A stretch of 64,000 nucleotides of DNA from VXRN01 sp963664365 (GCA_963664365.1 OY761144.1:1550001-1614000), one strand, 5' to 3'. Positions 15,489-25,039 are shown, numbered from the stretch's first letter. Numbers and translations are program-made. Notes: generated from the sequence alone by a model not told the origin.

Positions 15489-15518
15489 AAGTTAGCAGGA
15501 TTGTCGTAGCGGTGTCAA
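15489..15518 (-). promoter_or_regulatory. Promoter of the aroG leader
   Basis: Minus strand TTGACA (15518-15513), an 18-base spacer and TAACTT (15494-15489). The -35 is perfect and the -10 weak. The predicted start, about 15482, lies at the leader peptide ATG. Confidence 0.5.
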
Positions 15519-15535
15519 TAGCATCGCGGCAAAGT

Positions 15536-15564
15536 TTGACACACCCCGCTCGTTGTGTTACCAA
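15536..15564 (+). promoter_or_regulatory. Candidate promoter of the FGE-sulfatase operon
   Basis: TTGACA (15536-15541), a 17-base spacer and TACCAA (15559-15564). It is divergent from the aroG leader promoter, with the two -35 boxes 17 bases apart. Confidence 0.45.
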
Positions 15565-15594
15565 TCCCATATCCACTGAGCGGGGAGTACCGAC

Positions 15595-16569
15595 GTGCCA
15601 AACGCCTGCTGTGCGCCCTCAGGCGGCCATGGTCGCCGTCGCTCGGCCTTCCGGTCGAGCCGAGCGGATTCGCGCGTCCCCATAGTCGGCGCCAAGAGAC
15701 GGGACAGCCCTCCCAAGGGAATGGCGCACATCCCCGGCGGCAAGTTCCTAATGGGAACCGAAGACCGCTCCGGTTTTCCGGCGGACGGCGAGGGGCCTAC
15801 GCGAGAGGTAGAGGTGTCGCCGTTCTTCATCGACGAGACGGCGGTGACTAACGCTGAATTCGGCAGATTCGTCAGGTCTACCCGATACAGGACGGAGGCC
15901 GAACGCTATGGCTGGTCTTTCGTCTTCCACCTGTTCATCTCCAAGAAGAACAGGCGCGAGGTTACTCAGGCAGTCGCGGAAGCGCCGTGGTGGCGGAGGG
16001 TGGAAGGCGCAAGCTGGCGGCGGCCCAACGGTCCGGGGTCCGGTATCGGGCGGCTGATGGACCATCCCGTCGTTCACGTGTCTTGGAACGACGCGATGGC
16101 CTACTGCCGCTGGGCGGGCAGGCGGCTTCCCACCGAGGCCGAATGGGAGATGGCGGCTCGCGGCGGACTGGTCGGCATGACCTACCCCTGGGGCAACGAA
16201 CTAACCCCCGACGGCAGGCACATGTGCAATATCTGGCAGGGGGATTTCCCGGACGTCAACACTATGGAAGACGGGTTCGTGGGCACGGCGCCGGCAAGGC
16301 GCTTCGATCCGAACGGCTTCGGACTCTACAACGTCGCCGGGAACGTCTGGGAGTGGCAGGCCGACTGGTTCAGCCCCACGTTCCACCGCGACGGCCCCCG
16401 CGTGAACCCGGTCGGGCCGCCGTCGGGCGCCAGCCGCGTCATCAGGGGCGGGTCGTACCTCTGCCACCATTCGTACTGCAACCGATACCGCGTCGCCGCT
16501 CGCAGCGCGAACACGCCGGACAGTTCGACGGGGAACATGGGGTTCCGGTGCGTTGCGGACTTTGCCTGA
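15595..16569 (+). CDS. Formylglycine-generating enzyme (sulfatase-modifying factor)
   Basis: Oxidises the sulfatase active-site Cys to formylglycine. The SUMF1/FGE fold covers residues 40-324. The catalytic pair Cys290 and Cys295 is present in RGGSYLCHHSYCNRYR, the pattern of oxygen- and copper-dependent FGE rather than of FGE-sulfatase paralogues without cysteines. Other marks are IPGGKFLMGTED, LPTEAEWEMAARGG and the C-terminal GFRCV. GTG 15595 has GGGGAG 7 bases upstream. The 324-aa length is normal. It is first in an operon with the sulfatase 33 bases downstream, its evident substrate. Confidence 0.95.
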   Translation: MPNACCAPSGGHGRRRSAFRSSRADSRVPIVGAKRRDSPPKGMAHIPGGKFLMGTEDRSGFPADGEGPTREVEVSPFFIDETAVTNAEFGRFVRSTRYRTEAERYGWSFVFHLFISKKNRREVTQAVAEAPWWRRVEGASWRRPNGPGSGIGRLMDHPVVHVSWNDAMAYCRWAGRRLPTEAEWEMAARGGLVGMTYPWGNELTPDGRHMCNIWQGDFPDVNTMEDGFVGTAPARRFDPNGFGLYNVAGNVWEWQADWFSPTFHRDGPRVNPVGPPSGASRVIRGGSYLCHHSYCNRYRVAARSANTPDSSTGNMGFRCVADFA

Positions 16570-16602
16570 TTATCGTTTCAACACCCTTTCTAGGAGGAGA
16601 CC

Positions 16603-18099
16603 ATGCCCGAACGACCGAACGTAGTCGTCATCCTGAGCGACCAGCAGCGCTGGGACACGTTGGCCTGCTACGGCAACGACTGGATACAGACCCCGCGCCT
16701 GAACCGACTCGCCGAAGATAGCGCGGTCTTCGAGGCCGCCTACGTTACGCAGCCGGTGTGCGTTCCGGCGCGCGCCTCGATAATGACCGGACTCTATCCC
16801 CACTCGGCGGGGCCCGTGGTCAACAAGATGAACCTCGACCCCAGCATCCCGGTCCTGCCTGAGATGATCTCGGACGACTACACCTGCGGATACCTCGGCA
16901 AGTGGCACCTGGGCGACGACGTGATACGTCAGCGCGGCTACCACGAGTGGGTCAGCGCGGAGGACGGACACCGCGCGCAGTACACGCGCCGGGAGCATCT
17001 GCGCGTGATGAGCGACTACTGGCATTATCTGCGGGAGCAGGGCTACGAGCCCAAGACGCAAGCGAGCGGAGCGATGATATTCGACTCTTGGGAACGGGCG
17101 CTGATGCCCGAGGAGTGCCAGATGGCGTCGTTCCTGGGACGTCGGGCGGCGGACTTCATCCGGCGCAACGCGGACGGGCCGTTCGTTATGTACGTCAGTA
17201 CCTTCGAGCCTCACCCTCCGTTCTACGGACCTCTCAACGACCTGTACGATCCGGCCCAAATCCCCACAGGCCCGGCCTTCCTCCGGCGGCCTGAAGGGCA
17301 CTCGCTCGTCAACCGCGTCCGCTCCGACTACTACACCAACTGGCTGGGGAGCGACGTTCCTCCGCCGGAGGGGGAGTACGTGACCTCGTCCGGCGCGGCC
17401 GCGCTCGGCAATGACGTCACGACCGAGGACGGCTGGCGCACGCTGCGCGCCCGATACATGGCAAACATAACCCTCGTGGACAGTATGGTCGGGATGATCG
17501 TGGACGCGCTCGACGAGGCCGGCGTCTCGGACAACACCGCCATCGTATTCTCCAGCGAGCATGGGGACATGGCCGGCGATCACGGGATGCTGGAAAAGCG
17601 GGCTTTCTACGAGGAGGCTTCCCGCGTGCCGTTGCTGATGCGCGTCCCGTGGATTTCGGGGAGCGCCCGCGCGGTCGAGGGCAGCGTCGGTCACATCGAC
17701 CTAATACCGACGCTGCTGGACCTCATGGGCGAGGATTCGCCTGGGCGCCTGCAAGGCAAGAGCCTCGTTCCCGTGCTGAAGGGTGACGCAGACCTCAGCG
17801 ACAACGAAGTTTTCATCCAGTGGAACGGCATCAGCCCGGACATGGAAGACCGCGCTCTCGGCTGGCCGCAGATCAACCGGATGCTCAACAACGCTTGGCG
17901 GTCAGTGGTGGTCGATAGGTGGAAGTTGAACCTGTGCGCGGGCGACCAGTGCGAATTGTTCGACCTGCACTCAGACCCGCACGAGATGATCAACCTGTTC
18001 GACGATCCCAAGCAGCGAGACCGCGTCCGAGACATGGCCGCCCGAATACGCTCCTGGCAGGTCCGAACCGGAGACACGGCGCCGCTGCCCAGCGTATGA
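16603..18099 (+). CDS. Type I sulfatase (Cys-type, FGE-dependent)
   Basis: 498-aa sulfatase of the alkaline phosphatase superfamily. The full activation motif C-x-P-x-R-x4-T-G is present at Cys53, Pro55, Arg57 and TG62-63 (VCVPARASIMTG). Metal-binding Asp is in VVILSDQQRWDTL (the family often has D-D/D-Q here), with further ligands in FSSEHGDMAGDHGMLEK. The C-terminus carries the sulfatase signature LFDLHSDPHEMINL. No signal peptide is seen, so it is probably cytoplasmic. AGGAGG precedes ATG 16603, and the stop overlaps the next gene by ATGA. The substrate is not readable from sequence. Confidence 0.96.
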   Translation: MPERPNVVVILSDQQRWDTLACYGNDWIQTPRLNRLAEDSAVFEAAYVTQPVCVPARASIMTGLYPHSAGPVVNKMNLDPSIPVLPEMISDDYTCGYLGKWHLGDDVIRQRGYHEWVSAEDGHRAQYTRREHLRVMSDYWHYLREQGYEPKTQASGAMIFDSWERALMPEECQMASFLGRRAADFIRRNADGPFVMYVSTFEPHPPFYGPLNDLYDPAQIPTGPAFLRRPEGHSLVNRVRSDYYTNWLGSDVPPPEGEYVTSSGAAALGNDVTTEDGWRTLRARYMANITLVDSMVGMIVDALDEAGVSDNTAIVFSSEHGDMAGDHGMLEKRAFYEEASRVPLLMRVPWISGSARAVEGSVGHIDLIPTLLDLMGEDSPGRLQGKSLVPVLKGDADLSDNEVFIQWNGISPDMEDRALGWPQINRMLNNAWRSVVVDRWKLNLCAGDQCELFDLHSDPHEMINLFDDPKQRDRVRDMAARIRSWQVRTGDTAPLPSV

Positions 18100-21000
18100 C
18101 GCGACTTCTTGACATACGGATTCTGACGCGGGCCGCGCTCGGCGCGATACTGGCGCTGTGCCTGCTGTCGGCGGCTTGTGATGATTCCCCGGAGCCGTCG
18201 CCTACGGCCACGCCGGCAGCGGTGGTCGTGGCGGTCCCGACAGCTACGTCCGAGCCGACCAATACGCCTACGCCAACTCCGACTGCCACAGCGACGCCTG
18301 CGCCGACTCGCACGCCAACTCCTACGCCGACCGTCACGCCAACTCCTACGCCGACTGTCACACCCACTCCTACGCCAACTGTTACGCCTACGTCCGCGCC
18401 GACCGACACACCCACGCCTACGCCGACCATCACGCCTATACCGACGCCGACCATCACGCCAACGTCTGCGCCGACTGTCACGCCTACGCCTGTGCCGACC
18501 GACACACCTACGCCAACGCCGACTATCACGCCTACGCCTGTGCCGACCGATACACCCACGCCGACGCCGACTGTCACGCCTACGCCTACTCCCACTTACA
18601 CCGCGACGCCTACCGCCACTTACACGCCGACGCCTACTCCCACATACACCCCGACGCCTACCCCTACTTACACCCCGACGCCTACTCCCACTCACACCCC
18701 GACGCCCGTGCCGCCCCAGCCGGGGGAGTCGCTGTGGAGTTCAGCTATAACCATGGGGTGGAGCAGCAACCCCGTAGTCCGAGACGGAGTGGTGTATCTG
18801 AGCGATTGGTGGGATGGCATCCTCCGCGCAATCGACTCTGAAACCGGCGCGGACCGGTGGACGTACCAATCCGCCGACCGCATCATACCCGGCGCCGCCG
18901 TTACGGAGAGCATTGTCGTCATCAGTGACACAAGCGGCAGCGTGACTGCTCTCGACTCCTCAACTGGGAAAACGGCGTGGAGCTTAGAAGGTTATTCGGC
19001 TATCCAAACAGGAGTCTCTACCGACGGACTGCGGGCGTTCTTCGGAACCAGCGGCGGTCAGGTTTATGGTCTTGACCTGAGCGACGGCAGCGTCGTGTGG
19101 GAGATGGAGGTTGGCAGTTCGCCCTGGGCACGCGGAGTCGCCGTTGGGGACGGCATCGTCTATTTCGCTCACTCCGATGAACTGATTCGCGCGCTTAATG
19201 TCGAGACCGGAGAATCGATCTGGGAGTCAGCCTTAGACAGCGTGCCGTCCGGCCCAATGACGGTTCAGCACGGGATGGTCTTTGCCGGCTCTGTGTCTGG
19301 GATGGCCTATGCTTTCGACGCAGCGACCGGCGAGACGGTCTGGAGTTATAAGACGGACGGTTTCATAATGGGGCCTCCCGTCGCCTGGAACGACACGGCA
19401 TTCTTCGGATCCGACGACGGCTTCGTTTACGCGGTCGGACTGGACGACGGCGAATTGAAATGGCGCTTTCGCTCGGGCGGACACGTCCGCTCCATGCTCG
19501 CCGCCGACGCGGGCGTGGTGTACTTCGGCGCCACGGACGGATTCGCCTACGCCTTGGACGCCGAGACCGGTTCGCTCGCGTGGAAATTCGGCGCCGGACA
19601 AGAAGTGGGCGGCAGAGTCGTCGTGGACGGCGGCATAGTGTACTTCCTGTCCTATACCAGCTACATCCACGCCCTCGTCGCGGGACTTCCCGAGGATTTC
19701 GATCCGGACGCCCCCACTGTCTGCCCAACCGCCTCCGCCGGTCAACTACTGCTGGTGCTGACCGACAACAACCGCAGGGCCTCGGACACACCGGAAGCCG
19801 GCTCTCTCATCTGGAGTTTGGAGGGGAATCAGAACCTGCGGGAATGGATTCTCTTCGACGGCGACACAACATATCTCTCCGCCGGAGACGGCTCTCTCTA
19901 CGCGGTTCACAGCTCCACCGAGCGCACGAAGTGGAGCTACGGCACGAGCGGACCGATTAACGCGGAACCCGCCATTTCGGGCGATCTGCTGGTGTTCGCC
20001 GACGCCGGCGGGTGCGTACACGCGGTGAACAGGGAGTCGGGGGAAGCAGTCTGGCAGACGGCGCTTGGGTCGCCTCCCAAAGGGAATGTCTCCGCAGACG
20101 GGGAGAGGGTGTACATGGCGCTCTCAAACGGAGACGTGCAGGCGCTCTATTTGGAAGACGGTTCCGCCGCATGGAACTTCGCGCCGAAAGGGTGGCCGCA
20201 AGGCGGCGTCACGCTTGCGGATGAGTCGGTGTACTTCGCCACAGACAGCGCGCTCGTTTACGCTCTCGAAGCTCCCACCGGCGATGAGTTATGGCAGGCG
20301 GAGACGCTGTATGGTTCAAGCACTGCGCCAATCATAACCGATGGTCTTGTGATTGCGGGGTCGCCGGACGAGCGCGTTTACGCCTTCGACGCCGAGACGG
20401 GGGCGCTGGCGTGGAACTACTGGGCATTGCAGCCCGTCAGGGCCTCCGTGGTCGAATCGGACGGAGACGTCTTCTTCGCGTCGGACAAGGGCTACGCGTA
20501 CTCGGTTGACGTCTTGACGGGGCGTTTGAACTGGCGGGCGACGACTACCAAAATGGTGTCTTCCGCGTCCGGCGCTACAGGCGGCCAGGAAGAGGTCTCG
20601 CCGGCGGTCGATGGCGGCTTGGCGTACGCCGTGTCGGACCAGGATGAGATTGTGGCGCTGGACGCCGAGAACGGGGCGGAAGTATGGAGGTTCGACGCGC
20701 GCGCAGCCGTGACCTCGCTCGAAGCTGGTAACGAAAACGTGTATGCCTCTCTGTCCGACGGACGAATAATCGCGCTTGCGGGCGGATTCAGCGAGGATTA
20801 CGAGCCTCCCGATCCACCTCTGCCATCCGAAGAGCCTGAGTTCGTCCCGCTCACGCCCCTGGAGATACGGGACGCCATCGAATTCCTAACCGAGGCGGAC
20901 GAGAGACAGGTGCGGGTGGAAGCGCAAGTGACCACTACGGAGGGGAAATACTGGACGATCGTTGACCACTCCGACCAAGTCATCGGCGTCTTCGGCGCCG

Positions 21001-21743
21001 CATACTACCTCCTGACCGGAAGGAGCTACCAGCAGGACGGCATAGAGGCGCGGTATCCGACAAGGGCGGAAAACCTTGCACGGTACGGCGACAGGGCGCC
21101 GCACTACGGCGGCTTCTGCTGCGAGCAGACTGAGACGGGGCTCGTCTTCGTAGTGCGCGGCGAGTTCCCGCTCAAGTGGGCAGTCCGCGCTTCGGCCCAC
21201 GAGGTCGGCCATGCGCTTCAACGGCTGCTCAACCCGGCGCAGATGCGCGCTGCCGGGCCGCTTGCAGGCGCGTTGTGGGAAGCTCAGGCAGGCTCATTCG
21301 AAGGGGCCGTATTCCGCACCATAGGTGAGTACGCCGACCTAGAATCGGCGGCATTCCCCAACGATCAGTGGGCGCGGCAAGAGATCGACGCCCTTCGGCA
21401 GCGTATGCAAAACGCGCTCTCCGACGAGCCGCAAGGCCCGCAGGACAGGAGCAGCATCATAATCTGGCACGCGATTCTGCACGACCCGGACCTGGCCCAC
21501 CTCAAGGAGGAACTCGACCGCGAGGGACGGCTGTCGGGCGCTTCATATCTCGAGCTGTACTACAAACTCGCCATGATCCCGCCGTCGCAGGTGACCCCTT
21601 ACGTGGAGGCGATTACGCCGGACACGCGCGCTGAGATCTCGAACGATCTGAACTACATCACCTCGATACTCATCAAGCGAATTGGGCGCGGACCTCATCC
21701 TGGATTCATCGCTCTCGTGGAGACGACGCTCCTCCTGCCGTGA
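18096..21743 (+). CDS. Giant lipoprotein: Thr-Pro linker, PQQ-like beta-propeller, C-terminal HEXXH domain
   Basis: 1215 aa. Signal peptide and lipobox LLSAAC (Cys28) are followed by a Thr/Pro-rich linker (about residues 45-205). Many PQQ-like propeller blades come next, each with a W-x-Y/F..G motif (ALDSSTGKTAWSL, AFDAATGETVWSY, ALDAETGSLAWKF, AVNRESGEAVWQT). The C-terminal region has HEVGH at about residue 1035 (SAHEVGHALQRLLNP), a zinc-peptidase core with possible Glu ligands in EAQAGSFEGAVFRTIGE. ATG 18096 overlaps the sulfatase stop by 4 bases, which ties it to that operon. The role is unknown: the propeller may bind ligands or partners and the C-terminus may be a protease. Confidence 0.85.
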   Translation: MTRLLDIRILTRAALGAILALCLLSAACDDSPEPSPTATPAAVVVAVPTATSEPTNTPTPTPTATATPAPTRTPTPTPTVTPTPTPTVTPTPTPTVTPTSAPTDTPTPTPTITPIPTPTITPTSAPTVTPTPVPTDTPTPTPTITPTPVPTDTPTPTPTVTPTPTPTYTATPTATYTPTPTPTYTPTPTPTYTPTPTPTHTPTPVPPQPGESLWSSAITMGWSSNPVVRDGVVYLSDWWDGILRAIDSETGADRWTYQSADRIIPGAAVTESIVVISDTSGSVTALDSSTGKTAWSLEGYSAIQTGVSTDGLRAFFGTSGGQVYGLDLSDGSVVWEMEVGSSPWARGVAVGDGIVYFAHSDELIRALNVETGESIWESALDSVPSGPMTVQHGMVFAGSVSGMAYAFDAATGETVWSYKTDGFIMGPPVAWNDTAFFGSDDGFVYAVGLDDGELKWRFRSGGHVRSMLAADAGVVYFGATDGFAYALDAETGSLAWKFGAGQEVGGRVVVDGGIVYFLSYTSYIHALVAGLPEDFDPDAPTVCPTASAGQLLLVLTDNNRRASDTPEAGSLIWSLEGNQNLREWILFDGDTTYLSAGDGSLYAVHSSTERTKWSYGTSGPINAEPAISGDLLVFADAGGCVHAVNRESGEAVWQTALGSPPKGNVSADGERVYMALSNGDVQALYLEDGSAAWNFAPKGWPQGGVTLADESVYFATDSALVYALEAPTGDELWQAETLYGSSTAPIITDGLVIAGSPDERVYAFDAETGALAWNYWALQPVRASVVESDGDVFFASDKGYAYSVDVLTGRLNWRATTTKMVSSASGATGGQEEVSPAVDGGLAYAVSDQDEIVALDAENGAEVWRFDARAAVTSLEAGNENVYASLSDGRIIALAGGFSEDYEPPDPPLPSEEPEFVPLTPLEIRDAIEFLTEADERQVRVEAQVTTTEGKYWTIVDHSDQVIGVFGAAYYLLTGRSYQQDGIEARYPTRAENLARYGDRAPHYGGFCCEQTETGLVFVVRGEFPLKWAVRASAHEVGHALQRLLNPAQMRAAGPLAGALWEAQAGSFEGAVFRTIGEYADLESAAFPNDQWARQEIDALRQRMQNALSDEPQGPQDRSSIIIWHAILHDPDLAHLKEELDREGRLSGASYLELYYKLAMIPPSQVTPYVEAITPDTRAEISNDLNYITSILIKRIGRGPHPGFIALVETTLLLP
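18243..18714 (+). repeat. Coding tandem repeat for a Thr-Pro linker
   Basis: Degenerate repeats of 6-36 bases around ACGCCTACTCC / ACGCCGACT inside the propeller gene, encoding TPTPTPTVTP-like text. Length is likely variable between strains by slippage. Confidence 0.85.
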
Positions 21744-21803
21744 GGCTGAATCTTGGACCACCCGCGACTGCGGACGCGGCGGTCAGAGGTTGGGAGAGGC
21801 GCG

Positions 21804-22559
21804 CTAGGGCCTAATGCCGGTCACGCCGCCGTCTATGACCAATTCTGAGCCGGTGACGAATGAGGATTCGTCCGACGCCAGGTAGAGGGCGCCGTAGGCG
21901 ATGTCTTCGGGCTGTCCGAGCCTCCCCAGAGGAACGCTGAAGACCCTCTTATTCGGGTCGCCCGCTCCGAGTTCCCGGATCATGTCGGTGTCGATGGGGC
22001 CGGGATGTATGGAGTTGGCCCTGATCTTGTCGGCGGCTAACCTCCCGGCAGTGGACTTGGTGAACGCGCGCGCGGCGCCCTTGGACGCCGCGTAAACTGG
22101 CGAGGCCTGAGTCCGTCCCACCATGCCGGCTATGGAGGATATGTTGACAATCGAGCCGCCTCCGGCGCGCCGCATGGCCGGAACCGCGTACTTCGTGCCC
22201 AGGAAGACGCCCTTGGCGTTCACGTCCATAGTCAGGTCCCATTCTTCGGGAGGCGCGTCCACATCTCTGTGCCTCAGTGAAATGCCCGCGTTGTTGACCA
22301 AGATGTCCAGGCTGCCGTACTTGCTCTCGGCGAGGTCCACTGCCCGCTGCCAGTCGGCCTCGCTCGTCACGTCGAGGTGGATATACTCGACCTTGCCGCC
22401 GAGTTCGGCAACCCTGGCCTCGACCTTCTTGCCTTCGTCATCGAGCAGGTCTCCGAAGACGACCGTTGCCCCCTCGCCGGCGAAGAGTTCGACTTCGGCC
22501 GCGCCCTGACCCTTTGCGCCGCCGGTAATGATCGCAACTTTGCCTTCAAGTCTTCTCAC
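21804..22559 (-). CDS. SDR family NAD(P)-dependent oxidoreductase
   Basis: 251-aa classical short-chain dehydrogenase. The cofactor motif is ITGGAKGQGAAE (T-G-x3-G-x-G), with NNAG at about residue 88, the catalytic Ser in NISSIAG and Tyr-x3-Lys in VYAASKGAARAF. The C-terminus (VIDGGVTGIRP) is family-typical. Asp in FGDLLDD after the second strand suggests NAD(H) preference. GTG 22559 has GGGAG 6 bases upstream. It lies 27 bases past the molybdoenzyme stop on the same strand, so an operon is likely. It is close in style to bile-acid or 20-beta-hydroxysteroid-type dehydrogenases; the substrate is unknown. Confidence 0.93.
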   Translation of the reverse strand: MRRLEGKVAIITGGAKGQGAAEVELFAGEGATVVFGDLLDDEGKKVEARVAELGGKVEYIHLDVTSEADWQRAVDLAESKYGSLDILVNNAGISLRHRDVDAPPEEWDLTMDVNAKGVFLGTKYAVPAMRRAGGGSIVNISSIAGMVGRTQASPVYAASKGAARAFTKSTAGRLAADKIRANSIHPGPIDTDMIRELGAGDPNKRVFSVPLGRLGQPEDIAYGALYLASDESSFVTGSELVIDGGVTGIRP

Positions 22560-22586
22560 GCGATTCTCCCGTCCGTCCGGCTAATA

Positions 22587-24833
22587 TCAGCTTTCTCTCA
22601 GCGCTTCGACCACTGCCTGCGGGTTCATCGGCAGGCTGCGGAGGCGGACGCCGGCGGCGTTGTGTATGGCGTTGGCGACGGCGGCCAGGGGCGCGGCGAT
22701 GTTGGCTTCGCCGACGCCTCGGACTCCGAAGGGGTGCCCGGGGTTGTTGACCTCGACGATTACGGCGTCGATCATGGGCAAGTCCAGGCTGGTGGGCATA
22801 CGGTAGTCCAGCAGGCTGGTGTTCATCATGGCGCCGTCTTCGCCCATGTAGTACTCTTCGTTGAGCGCCCATCCGATGCCCTGGGCCGCGCCTCCCTGTA
22901 TCTGCCCCTCGACGTAGGAAGGGTGGATGGCGAATCCGGCATCCTGGAAGGCGGTGTAGCGGAGGATGTCAACCTTGCCGGTGTCGGCGTCGAGTTCGAG
23001 GTCAACTAGGTTGGCGGCGTATGAGCCTCCCTGACCTCCGGGGTTGAGGTTGGCGCGTCCGACTACTGGGCCTCCGGTCTCGCCGAGGCGAGCGGCTATC
23101 TCTTTGAATGTGAATCTGAGTTCGGAGTCGGACTTGTGCTGAAGGGCGCCGTCCACGTACTCGACGTTATCCGGGTCGGTGTCCCACAGGAGGGATGCGC
23201 GGACGATGAGTTGCTGCATGACGTCCATGGCGGCCTCGTGCGCTGCCCAGCCGGACTTGAACGCGACGCCGCTGCCGCCGGTGACGGAGGTGTAGCCTAT
23301 CATGTCGGTGTCTCCGATGGTGGGGTTGACGTCCTCGACGGGGATTCCGAGTACTTCGGCGAACTGCTGGGCGATGGCGGTGCGGGTTCCGCCGATGTCA
23401 ACCGAACCCTCGACGAGGCTGACCGAGCCGTCGTCTAGGACATTTGCCACAACGCAAGCGGGGCCCGCGTTGTTTCGGCAGAAGCCCATGCTCCAGCCGC
23501 GTCCGCGGAGCTTGCCGTCTATCTGCTCCAATGGAGCGGAGAAGTGCGGGTGCTCTCTCACCGTGTGCATGACTTCCTCTGCGCCGATGCGTCCGTTCAT
23601 GACGCCGTCCGCGCGGCGGTCGCCCTGTCGCGCGACGTTCAGGAGGCGGAGTTCGACCGAGTCGATTCCGAGCGCCTCGGCTATCTCGTCGATGAGCGTC
23701 TCGGTGGCGTACATGACGATGGGCGCGCCCGGCGCGCGGTATGCCTGTGTACGCGGCTTGTTGGAGACGACGTCGTAGCCGTCGATCTGAACGTTTTCGA
23801 TCAGATAAGGCGCGAAGACGGCGGACGAGGCGCCGGCGAGCGGGGCTCCGGGGAATGCGCCGGCTTCGAGGGCCATCCAGCAGTGGGCGGCAGTGATTCG
23901 TCCTTCGTTGGTGACGCCGATCTTGATGCGGACGAGGCTGCCGGAGGTGGGCCCGGTGGCCTGGAGCACCTCGGTACGGTCCATGACCATCTTGACGGGG
24001 TTCCCGCTCTTCTTGGACATGACCGCGGCGACGGGTTCGAGGTAGGGCGGAATCTTGCCGCCGAATCCGCCGCCGATCTCTAGCGGGACGACTTTGACGT
24101 CGGAGACTGGCAGGCCGAGGATACGGGCGGTATTGTCTCGCACTCCAAAGTGGCCTTGGCTTGAGCACCAGACGGTCAGGCGTCCGTCGGGCGCCCACCA
24201 TGCGGTGGCGTTCTGAGGCTCGATGTAGCCTTGGTGTACGGTGCTGGTGCGGTATTCGCGCTCGAAGACCCGGTCGGCCTCCGCGAAACCGGCTTCGGGG
24301 TCGCCGAAACGGTGCTGTTCGAGCCCGGCGACGTTGACGCCGCCGGGCAGGTCGGGGTTGTTGGGCCAGGTGTCGTGAAGCGGCAGGGCGTCGTCGGCCA
24401 TGGACTCCTCGACGTTGGTGTAGGCGGGCAGGACTTCGTACTCGACCTCGATGAGAGACAGAATCTCCTCGGCGGCGTGAGGGCTGACGGCCGCGACCGC
24501 GGCGATGGCGTGACCTTTGTACAGCGCCTTGTCGCGGGCGAGAATGTTGTCGCTGGGCATCTGGCCGAGGACCGCGATTGGGCCGATGGGGGCCGAAGGG
24601 GGAAAGTCGGCGTAGGTAGCGACGGCCCTGGCGTCGGGATGGGCCTCGGCCCTGGACGTGTCGATGCTCAGGATGCGTGCGTGCGCGTGAGGGGAGCGTA
24701 GCGCCTTTCCGTAGAGCATACCGGGCAGATTCATGTCTGCGCCGTACACGGCGCGTCCGGTGACCTTGTCCGCTCCGTCGTGCCTGATGGGTCTCGTGCC
24801 GACTACTTTGTACTCTTTGGTGGCTGTGGTCAT
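22587..24833 (-). CDS. Xanthine dehydrogenase family molybdopterin-binding subunit
   Basis: 748-aa molybdenum hydroxylase large subunit. The N-terminal a/b hammerhead (KVTGRAVYGADMNLPGMLYGK..RSPHAHARILSID) is followed by the MoCo domains with GGGFGGK (IGGGFGGKIPPYLEP), QAYRAPGAP and the C-terminal catalytic Glu in GVRGVGEANIAAPLAA. The AYRAPG motif marks a xanthine-dehydrogenase-type active site, not CO dehydrogenase. ATG 24833 has GAGG 9 bases upstream. The FAD and 2Fe-2S subunits are not adjacent, so partners must be encoded elsewhere. The 206-base gap to the next gene holds a TATAAT on the minus strand (about 24908-24903) and no gene. Confidence 0.92.
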   Translation of the reverse strand: MTTATKEYKVVGTRPIRHDGADKVTGRAVYGADMNLPGMLYGKALRSPHAHARILSIDTSRAEAHPDARAVATYADFPPSAPIGPIAVLGQMPSDNILARDKALYKGHAIAAVAAVSPHAAEEILSLIEVEYEVLPAYTNVEESMADDALPLHDTWPNNPDLPGGVNVAGLEQHRFGDPEAGFAEADRVFEREYRTSTVHQGYIEPQNATAWWAPDGRLTVWCSSQGHFGVRDNTARILGLPVSDVKVVPLEIGGGFGGKIPPYLEPVAAVMSKKSGNPVKMVMDRTEVLQATGPTSGSLVRIKIGVTNEGRITAAHCWMALEAGAFPGAPLAGASSAVFAPYLIENVQIDGYDVVSNKPRTQAYRAPGAPIVMYATETLIDEIAEALGIDSVELRLLNVARQGDRRADGVMNGRIGAEEVMHTVREHPHFSAPLEQIDGKLRGRGWSMGFCRNNAGPACVVANVLDDGSVSLVEGSVDIGGTRTAIAQQFAEVLGIPVEDVNPTIGDTDMIGYTSVTGGSGVAFKSGWAAHEAAMDVMQQLIVRASLLWDTDPDNVEYVDGALQHKSDSELRFTFKEIAARLGETGGPVVGRANLNPGGQGGSYAANLVDLELDADTGKVDILRYTAFQDAGFAIHPSYVEGQIQGGAAQGIGWALNEEYYMGEDGAMMNTSLLDYRMPTSLDLPMIDAVIVEVNNPGHPFGVRGVGEANIAAPLAAVANAIHNAAGVRLRSLPMNPQAVVEALRES

Positions 24834-25039
24834 GTCGTAGGACCTCTCGATCACTTCACGTCGGGAACCGTTGCGGCGGTTCAATCTATTCTGGATTGAC
24901 ATTATAATCCAAGAAGGGCTACAATCACACATACTTCTTCCCCGTCCGCTGGACATGGGCTTGGCCCAGAGTTCCCCGGCCGGGGTTTTGTATTTCCCAC
25001 AGACTACCGGCCCCGGCGACGGAACGCTTGACCCTCTGC

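Noticed and set aside
18243..18714. CRISPR-like or non-coding satellite
   Set aside because: The repeats are in frame and encode a Thr-Pro linker after a lipobox; there are no unique spacers of constant length.
23398..24201. Arg-rich minus-strand frame inside the molybdoenzyme gene
   Set aside because: High-GC shadow frame with biased Arg/Pro content and no start signal; the overlapping xanthine-dehydrogenase-type frame is certain.
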